Shown here in pieces: positions 56,911-64,000 of a stretch of 64,000 bases of DNA (positions within the stretch are counted from its first letter, which is position 1; each line of letters begins with the position of its first letter). Position numbers and translations under genes: made by a program. The DNA comes from Malus domestica (lineage: Eukaryota > Streptophyta > Magnoliopsida > Rosales > Rosaceae), in NCBI RefSeq assembly GCF_042453785.1, contig NC_091677.1, forward strand, positions 29,265,501 to 29,329,500, read 5' to 3'. A model generated the notes under the pieces. That model saw only the letters and a list, made by a program, of their open reading frames with translations. It was not told the DNA's origin and searched no databases.

Positions 56911-59900
56911 ATGGTAGTGGCAGGAAATGGCCTGTTCTACCCGATTATCGGATTCGCATCGTGTGTGGCCTTCATCTACATGTCTTTCGGTAACTTGGGG
57001 TCGAATTTTGGCAACCAAACGAAGTTGAGTTTTGTGGGGAGGAATGGGACTCAGTTCATGTTGGATGGCAAGGCATTTTACATTAATGGGTGGAATTCTT
57101 ACTGGCTGATGGATAATAGTGTGGATGAGCATAGAAAGCCGAGGGTCCGGCAGATACTGCAAGCCGGTGCGAAAATGGGCCTCACCGTCTGCCGGACTTG
57201 GGCGTTTAATGACGGCGACTACAATGCCCTCCAGATTTCCCCTGGTCACTTCAATGAGCAAGTGTTCAAGGTAATATTAATAATCCATGTATATTAATCT
57301 TTTTTTCTTCGTATTGAAAGTGTTGATGTGCTGTTTTGTGGGAAGTGGGAACCTTTGGATTAGGATTTCATTGAACATAAATTTAGAGACTTTGTTTACT
57401 GCGATCGAGTTCTAACCTATCTCTGCGTACTTGATTGGGTGGTGCAATTTGGGGGCTTACATAAGTGGTGATCCTGTTTTGCCATATCTATACATGAATG
57501 TATTATCAGTAAGGTTTGCTACTAAAGTAGTACATTTACGGTTCGGTGTAACGAAAGTAGTAAAATTACGGTTCCATATCTAGTTATTTTTCGACATTCC
57601 TTATGTTATCTTAAGAAGACCATTAGTTAGCGATATTTCTCCGTATTTTGTTCTTTTCATAACAGCTTGATCTGGTGGCAGGCTTTGGATCATGTCATTG
57701 TAGAAGCTAGACAACAGGGCATCAGGTTGCTTCTTTGCTTAGTTAATAACTTGCAAGCATATGGCGGGAAGACTCAGTATGTAAAGTGGGCATGGGAAGA
57801 AGGTGTTGGTTTGAGCGCTTCCAATGACTCATTTTTCTTCGATCCATCTATTCGCATTTATTTCAAGAACTACGTCAAGGTAATTTTGTTATGTTGCTTT
57901 ACTTTCCAGGAACAAAAAGTTGCACTGCTCTTTGATTATACTTGGACAGCTCATAATCTTAATGGAAAACTGTTTATAGTAATGCCATTGATACATTTAT
58001 TTATATTTTGAAATGAAGAAACAAAATTTGGTATGCGGTTAAACTTTGGGAGTCCTAACATTTCATAGGATACTTCAGTTCACCCAGAAGTATTTATGTT
58101 GCCATGAAGGTGAGGTATGCGGACAAAGTTTTGCTGCCAAGATGACGTACTAAACACTACTAGGTTTTACTTGCTGAACATTTGGTGACACATAACGACT
58201 AAGACTGCAAAACCTCATAATGTCCTGATCAATTGGAAAGATTGTACTAAATCTCCATTTGGATCTCATACAGAATCGTGTGGATAGAAGAACCTGAAAT
58301 GTTTCATTCTTTGGCCTATCTAACTTTCTTATGCTTTCCTTTCCCCTGTTCCTACTAAGATACAAATGGAAGGATCTAACTGAGTGCCAGATTTTTTTAC
58401 TCATGGTCACATGAAGTTGAGGAAAATTATGAATTTTAAAGCACCGAGCAACCATTAATAGGATTGTGGCGTTTAAGATCTATGAGATACATGTCAAATC
58501 TCTGGATTTTGGTAGCCATTTGTAAATATAATATTATGGAGGGCATGTTTAACTGTTGTGGATTCTAAAGTGTTTGAATGTTATGAGTTAAATGATTTTG
58601 TACCTTTGGTATCCTGAATAGGTCATTACTTTTCCTTCAGTGAATTGTGTCTCTACAATAACAGAAACCGCAAGAATCTTTGTTTTAATCAATTTTGGTG
58701 TTATGAAGATTTATAGGTTTATAGCCAATTCTAATTCATTTCCTTTTTTTTCCTCCAGACTCTCCTAACAAGGAAGAATACTCTCAATGGAATTCAGTAT
58801 AGAAATGATCCTACCATTTTCGCGTGGGAATTAATAAACGAACCTCGTTGCATAACTGATGCTTCAGGTGACACTCTCCAAGTATGTTTTCAACTATTGA
58901 TACTGCCTTCTTACAATTATGAATATTAATTTTAAATTAAAGAAGATTTGAGTATCATTAATTTTAAATTAAATTAATAGCCATAACTAAAACTAATAAA
59001 ATGGCTATAACTAACCATTTTACAATAATTTAATTAAATATATCTATTTATTATCATTTTTTAAACCGAATTTGGTATGTGTAAAACGAACCTCGCTGGG
59101 GGTGGGGTGGGGTGGGATGTGGTGGGATGGTGAGGGGGAGGGGGGCTCAGTAACCTCTGCTATTATAACATGAATTAATTGTATGTTATAATGTTGCAGG
59201 ATTGGATAGAAGAAATGTCAGCTTTTGTGAAAGCAATTGACAAGAACCATCTACTGACTGTGGGCCTTGAAGGGTTTTATGGTCCTAAAAGCCCTAAAAG
59301 GTTAACTGTGAATCCAGAAATGTGGGCATCCAGACTCGGCTCAGATTTTATTCGCAACTCCAAGATCCCCAATATTGATTTTGCCTCTGTTCATATCTAC
59401 CCTGACCATTGGTAAGCTTTTGCATGTTTATTTACATTGCATGAAATTTCTCAAGTCGATATGAGGGACGTCACATCTTGCCAACCTGTTAGAAATCTTA
59501 CGAATGCATGCACGGTCCCTGTCTATTAAGTACATAATCAGATATGGATACTTGAGGATATATAGATGTATCTTACCTAACTGAGTAAACGATGGAGATG
59601 CATATACCTAACTGGGGTCTTATCATAAAGGCTCAATTGAGCAAACAATCCATGCTAACCTTGGATCTAAGTCCACCTTTTTTAAATTCAAATCTTGAAA
59701 AAGGACCTTTATTGAATAAATGTAAACTAATTGTGATCCAATAGTTGACACGGATGTTTGTGCTCACCCATGAGTTTGACTATATATCAAATAAGGTTTA
59801 TTATGTACCATTCTCTAAGTCTTTAATTTAGATATGAACGGGTGAGATGTACAGTGATACAACTCATCAATCATATTTTGAAACGGTATAAAAGAATGAA

Positions 59901-60816
59901 CTGATTTAGTGGCCTATGAGAGAATAAACAACAACCAAGCCTTATCTCACTAAGTGGGGTTGGCTGTATGAATCCTAGAACGCCACTGCTCAGTTTTGCG
60001 CCAGCTCCAAGTACTCCATATCTTTTCTTATAGTCTTTTCCAAGTCTTCCTAGGAACTATGAGATAATAATTATAAATATAGGAACATGTTCATTTTATC
60101 CGTACTTCAAATTCAAATTATTGACCAGGTGGATTCGTGATTGAATGTGTGGTCAAGGTTACCATGATATCTCAAACTATTTGGCAAGAGTATTTTATGT
60201 AGTCTATTGTAGATTTTGTTCAGTGTTTAGTCATCTCATTTGCCCTATTTCATTTGATTCATTCTAGAATGTAATTCAGTCTTTTCTATCCTTTAGTTCA
60301 GCTCGTCCCCAACCTCATGTCTGTCATAATTTTGTGAAAGGATGTTTGCCCTTGTATATTCCTTATGGTACATCTAACCAGTACTCACTTCGTCCTCACT
60401 TTGTGGGTAGGTTCCATGATGAAGAATTTCACAATAACCTCAAATTTGTCTACAAGTGGATGCGTTCTCACATTGAAGACGGAGACAATGAACTGAACAA
60501 ACCTGTCATGTTCACCGAATATGGATTGTCAAACCAGAACAAGGACTTTGAACCATCTCAGCGTGTTAGGTTTTACAAAACTATTTTAGACGTGATATAC
60601 AAATCTGCCAAGAAAAACCAGTCTGGAGCAGGTGCTTTAGCCTGGCAGTTTTTCGTTGGAGGAATGGACGAGTATAATGATGAGTTTGGGATAATTCCAT
60701 GGGAAAGTCCGTCTGAGTACAAGATGATGATAGAACAATCGTGCAGGTTGGCTAGACTCAAGGGACCAACTCAACAACAGCGAAATTTGAAAGACTTGTG
60801 TTCACAAAGACAGTGA
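56911..60816 (+). CDS. MAN2: Endo-beta-1,4-mannanase (GH5_7), 5 exons
   Basis: Exons 56911-57270, 57682-57879, 58759-58881, 59200-59411 and 60411-60816, all GT-AG, join to 432 residues. The enzyme cuts internal beta-1,4 links of mannan and galactoglucomannan in the cell wall, acting during germination, ripening and wall loosening. An N-terminal hydrophobic stretch ([20 protein letters not shown], 7-26) is a signal peptide or anchor. The GH5 barrel follows: [19 protein letters not shown], the acid/base Glu214 in WELINEPRC, the HIYPDHW block, and the nucleophile Glu334 in FTEYGLSN. The length and N terminus are closest to Arabidopsis MAN2 (about 433 aa); another close paralogue is possible. The ATG at 56911 is chosen because it starts the hydrophobic leader. 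The frame is open further upstream to 56419, but that part lacks similarity and lies in CT-rich leader. Intact. Confidence 0.95.
59098..59115 (+). other. G-quadruplex motif in mannanase intron 3
   Basis: GGGGGTGGGGTGGGGTGGG on the sense strand has four G runs with one-base loops, the tightest form of the G4 pattern. More G runs follow to 59146. In the transcript it lies about 85 bases before the exon 4 acceptor. Confidence 0.85.
59927..60050 (-). mobile_element. RTE-type LINE 3' end in mannanase intron 4
   Basis: aacaacaaccaagccttatc, then ctcactaagtggggttggctgtatgaatcctagaacgcc-type sequence, is the reverse complement of a plant RTE LINE 3' end with a short (TTG)n tail. Read on the minus strand the tail is at the 59927 end. 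Truncated and non-coding. Confidence 0.8.
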
Positions 60817-61260
60817 AATGCTTATTTTTGTCAGCAGAAAAATTTGTTTCCTTGGGGAGTTGGGGTTATATATTTACGGTTTGACAGTGTTTAAATGAGT
60901 TGTAGGAACTGCATTAGTTGTGATGTTCTCAAAGCTTTTCACGATGAAAGAGTACAGATTAACAGCCAAAAGAAAAGTCATTTGGAATTGTTGACTTAGG
61001 TTGGTTGGTTTGCTTGTAAGAAATGTTATCTGATACTTATAGCCAACCTGCATGATTGTTCTACTTCGTTTGATTTTTATTCACACCGCTTTCGTTCTGG
61101 TGGAATTTCGTCTTCATAACTTCAATTGATGCAAATTATACTTCATGTTATGCAATCACACGAAAATTATACGTTTCATGGAAATTATTCCCGTGTGCCT
61201 ATCTCACTCCTGACGTGACTTGTGTGTATACTGAACCGCTGTAACCGAAACTGAAGAGCA
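60817..61260 (+). other. Mannanase 3' UTR and spacer
   Basis: The first ~250 bases probably form the 3' UTR; the rest shows no gene. Confidence 0.45.
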
Positions 61261-61267
61261 TCTACTC

Positions 61268-61556
61268 ATGCATACAACACATTTGGTACAATCTAATCTT
61301 ATTTCTTCCTGACGAATGAATGCCACACATTCAAATGGACAGATTTCCAACTTAGAACTTGAAACGAGCATAAAGAAACTAATGATATTTCTTTACATAT
61401 GTCGCCGGACTCATACACATTTGGTACAATCCGATCTTGGTTCTCCCCAACAAATGCGTATAACATATTTAGGTGGGCAGATTGCTGCCTTAGAACTTAA
61501 AACAAGCGTGAAGAAATTAACAACACTACTTCTTTGTGTATGTTCGCCGGATGCAT
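61268..61556. repeat. Tandem duplication of about 138 bp
   Basis: Two adjacent copies share acatttggtacaatc, gggcagatt/ggacagatt, cttagaactt, and gccggac/gccggat blocks in order. Identity is roughly 75-80 percent. It lies between the mannanase and the minus-strand nuclear-protein gene. Confidence 0.75.
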
Positions 61557-61693
61557 AACCCGAATTTAATGGAATGAGAAGAGCAATAAATGGCTAAACA
61601 TATAATTTCTGCAATCAACACCAATAAATAAATATTTATATAAAGCAGATTTTTCTTCATACATCTGAAAATGCAAAGAAACTACATCAACAT

Positions 61694-62437
61694 TCAGCTA
61701 CGTTTTGCCAATCTGGGCGAAGTCCTAGTGCCATTTACATTACCAGAGGCCTTCTCTTTGTTCTCCTTCCCCTTGCTGCTTTTACCCTTCAATTTCTTGT
61801 CCTTGAAACTCAGCTTATTCACCTCCTCTGCCACCTTCAACACGGTCTCCGCAGTCTCCTCTCCCTCCGATCTCCGGCTCCGAGTCCTCCTTGTGGACGC
61901 TCCCTCCGATCCGCCATTCAAACCCTTTGAGGGGCTCACGCTGTTACGTCTATCAGCCTCCAAAGCCACCTTATCAAACTCATCCACCAGCTTCTTCACA
62001 AGCCTCTTCCCCTTCACAACCTCTGCCTCCTGTTCCTCCTCATCGCTCTCACTGATCACATCCAAGAACCTCCGGCGTTTTGTCACGATCGGAGCCGGAG
62101 GGGGCGAATCGGAGGAAGCCCTCTTGCCGTTGGGCTGATTACGACCCGACCCATTTGCGGATTTCGCAAGCTTTTGCTTCTCATTCTCGATCTTCTCCCT
62201 CTGCGCGCGGAGTTTGCCGACGCTGCCTTCGATGCGGCCCTGGAGCCTGAGGCGCTTGAAGCTGAGACCTCCCATGGTCCAGTGGGCCTCGTTGGCCCAC
62301 GAGAGAAAGGGGTCGAGGACGTCGGCAGGTGGGTCGACGCGGTGGTCGTTGAACTTGACATCGGTGTAGAAGCGGGGGCGGGGGAGGGTGTTTCCGAAGA
62401 ACTTGGCGGGGCTAATTGTTTTGAGCTTCATCACCAT
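61694..62437 (-). CDS. Lysine-rich, probably nuclear protein of unknown function
   Basis: A single-exon minus-strand frame of 247 residues, GC richer than its surroundings. The start CAGCCATGGTGATG is in a strong context; the third codon is a second Met. Residues 1-75 look ordered (ISPAKFFGNTLPRPRFY, VDPPADVLDPFLSW, HWTMGGLSFKRLRLQGRI) and are likely the conserved core. Residues 62-92 could form a charged helix. KRRRF (120-124) is a nuclear-import signal, followed by an acidic patch SESDEEEQEAE. The last 80 residues are Lys/Glu/Ser rich and end with RTSPRLAKRS. The makeup suggests a nuclear or nucleolar protein that binds nucleic acid or chromatin, but I cannot name a family. A minus-strand 5' leader follows up to about 62600. 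Confidence 0.82.
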   Translation of the reverse strand: MVMKLKTISPAKFFGNTLPRPRFYTDVKFNDHRVDPPADVLDPFLSWANEAHWTMGGLSFKRLRLQGRIEGSVGKLRAQREKIENEKQKLAKSANGSGRNQPNGKRASSDSPPPAPIVTKRRRFLDVISESDEEEQEAEVVKGKRLVKKLVDEFDKVALEADRRNSVSPSKGLNGGSEGASTRRTRSRRSEGEETAETVLKVAEEVNKLSFKDKKLKGKSSKGKENKEKASGNVNGTRTSPRLAKRS

Positions 62438-62701
62438 GGCTGCTGAATGAAAAGGCTGAAACGTTGGTTCGAGAATTTCGACAAACAGGTGGGGGGCAAC
62501 AGGAAGAAGCGATATAATTAATGGATTTGGAGTTTTTCAGATTTGATAAGGGGGTTAAAAAGAAGGTGGTGTGGCGGGAATTTTTGGGCGGCATAATTTT
62601 CGCGCTAAATATTTTCGAGGGTTTTAAGTTCTGATGTTATGGGAGGGAGCCAGATCTCCTAAATATTTTTGGCGCCATCATTTGGGCAAAATGCAGGGTT
62701 A

Positions 62702-63282
62702 GAGCCATCTCTAAATAAGATGTTAAAATGTTTAAATATTGCTAAGAGCGGCTTTTGAATTCGATACTAAATTAGTTTGCTCATTATATAATTTAAAAGA
62801 TATATCAATGTACAAAAAAAAAAATCAGTTTCAAATCTTTTTTAATTAATTGCTAAATGCATTTTATTATTTTATTAAACATTTATTGTAATGGATTGAG
62901 TTAGTAAAAAATTTTAAATTTTTTAAATTTTAAAAAATTTAAAAAACAATTGATTTAATTTTTCTATAAATATCTTATCATTATTTTCTACCTTACACCA
63001 TAATTTTATATTTTCTCAAATACTTTGGGTTGTAATTTCTTATTTAATGACACATGGTGCAACGAGACCGACTAAAAATTCTATCTGAAATTACAAATAG
63101 AAATATTTTTTATTATTTTATAAAATAAAAAATACTAATATTTTATTGCCTATTGTTATGGCTATTCAATTTAAAGGTAGAGATGCAAAAAACAATTATT
63201 GTTCATTAAAAGCAGTTACTATTCATTGGAGGGGATTTAATAAGCAATTGCCCTAGGGGCCCTTCCAACACAGGAAGTGCTC
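62702..63282. mobile_element. MITE, family with GAGC ends (copy B)
   Basis: Left end GAGCCATCTCTAAAT, right end (other strand) GAGCACTTCCTGTG; TTA on both sides (62699-62701, 63283-63285). 581 bp. The right 370 bases match 4490-4859 closely, including tataaatt/tataaata then cttatcattatctt-type text and the ggggatttaata...gccctaggg end. Non-coding, PIF/Harbinger type. Confidence 0.8.
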
Positions 63283-63604
63283 TTAAACATTATTAAAGTG
63301 CCGCATAGGTCATTCTGTTAAATAAAAAATTTATGTTCAAAATTTGACATCTCCAGAGAGATGCTCTTACCTTTTCCCTTTCTAGTTTTCTCAGTTATGG
63401 ATTCAACAAGCTTTTTCCTACCATCTAAAATCAATTTTTTTTTCCTTGGATTATGAGTGCAAGACAATTAAGTTAATGCAAATAATAGAAATAGAAGCCA
63501 ATATATTATCTATCTCTACTAGTATAAAATCAAGCCTCTATTTCAATGAAACATGCTTGGACAAAAAAAAAACTAGGCAATAAGGAAAGGATAATAATTC
63601 CTAA

Positions 63605-63985
63605 GACCATCTCCAACCCTTGGGTTAAAAGCCAAATTTTTTAGCCCGGAAAATTTAGCTTTTAGCCCAGAAACATCTTTTCTGCTCCAACCCTTCTACC
63701 CTAAAATTTTAGCTCGGAATTATTAAAGAATGGAATTAGCCTAAATTTTTTTCTTAAATCAAATTTTTTTTAAAAAATAAATATGTAGATTATTGTAAAT
63801 TAATTTTATGAACATTTTAATCTAAAAAAATTTAAATTCCGATAAACATTTCGCATTTAGCCCGGGGGGAAAGCTGGGGGTATTTGGCCCAGAAATAGCA
63901 TTTGGCATTTAGCCTAAAATTTTAGCATGGGTTGGAAAGTGTTTGGGGGGGTAATTTGGCTTTTAGCCCAGGGTTGGAGATGGTC
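63605..63985. mobile_element. MITE, GACCATCTCCAACCC family, complete
   Basis: The ends GACCATCTCCAACCCTTGGG and its inverse CCCAGGGTTGGAGATGGTC are flanked by TAA (63602-63604, 63986-63988). 381 bp. Inner arms pair as ttttagccc/gggctaaaa words. It matches the arms of the longer fold-back element at 29358-30619. Non-coding. Confidence 0.9.
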
Positions 63986-64000
63986 TAAGGGGATTTGTCA

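Noticed and set aside
1-64000. Gene cluster for a pathway or defence system
   Set aside because: The six intact protein genes belong to unrelated processes and are separated by transposon-rich DNA.

Overview
This is a stretch of plant nuclear chromosome, most likely from a Rosaceae tree of the apple or pear group. That genus-level guess is an inference from gene similarity and from the look of the dispersed repeats. The kingdom is clear: spliced genes with GT-AG introns, a chloroplast-targeted enzyme, plant LTR retrotransposons primed by initiator tRNA-Met, and many MITEs.

Layout. 1-10380: no protein gene found; MITE-like repeats and one tRNA-Gly(GCC). 10446-11246: an intronless gene with three ubiquitin-like domains. 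11425-16722: a broken L-type lectin receptor kinase cut in two by a Ty1/copia element (11621-15469, TSD TGCCA) that lacks most of its reverse transcriptase and RNase H. 16783-19817: MITEs, a 31-bp minisatellite and a 28-bp perfect palindrome. 21237-25713 (minus): an eight-exon CDK-like Ser/Thr kinase of the CRK/IBS1 type. 27120-30619: adjacent and nested DNA-transposon relics. 33846-37689: six-exon chloroplast inorganic pyrophosphatase (PPA6). 39137-39652: a small multi-pass membrane protein. 41423-51163: a full-length Ty3/gypsy chromovirus with TSD CGAAT and a single gag-pol frame carrying four stop codons. 52554-52702: a tRNA-derived SINE. 56911-60816: five-exon endo-beta-1,4-mannanase (MAN2-like). 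61694-62437 (minus): a lysine-rich, probably nuclear protein of unknown function. 62702-63985: two more MITEs.

The genes are unrelated housekeeping, signalling and cell-wall genes with no shared pathway or cluster logic. I found no clearly new biological system. What stands out is the readable transposon history: target-site duplications can be read directly for about ten elements, and several sit inside introns or other elements. The spliced models were built by hand from reading frame and GT-AG borders, and the coding length of each is a multiple of three (kinase 710 aa, PPA6 296 aa, mannanase 432 aa).
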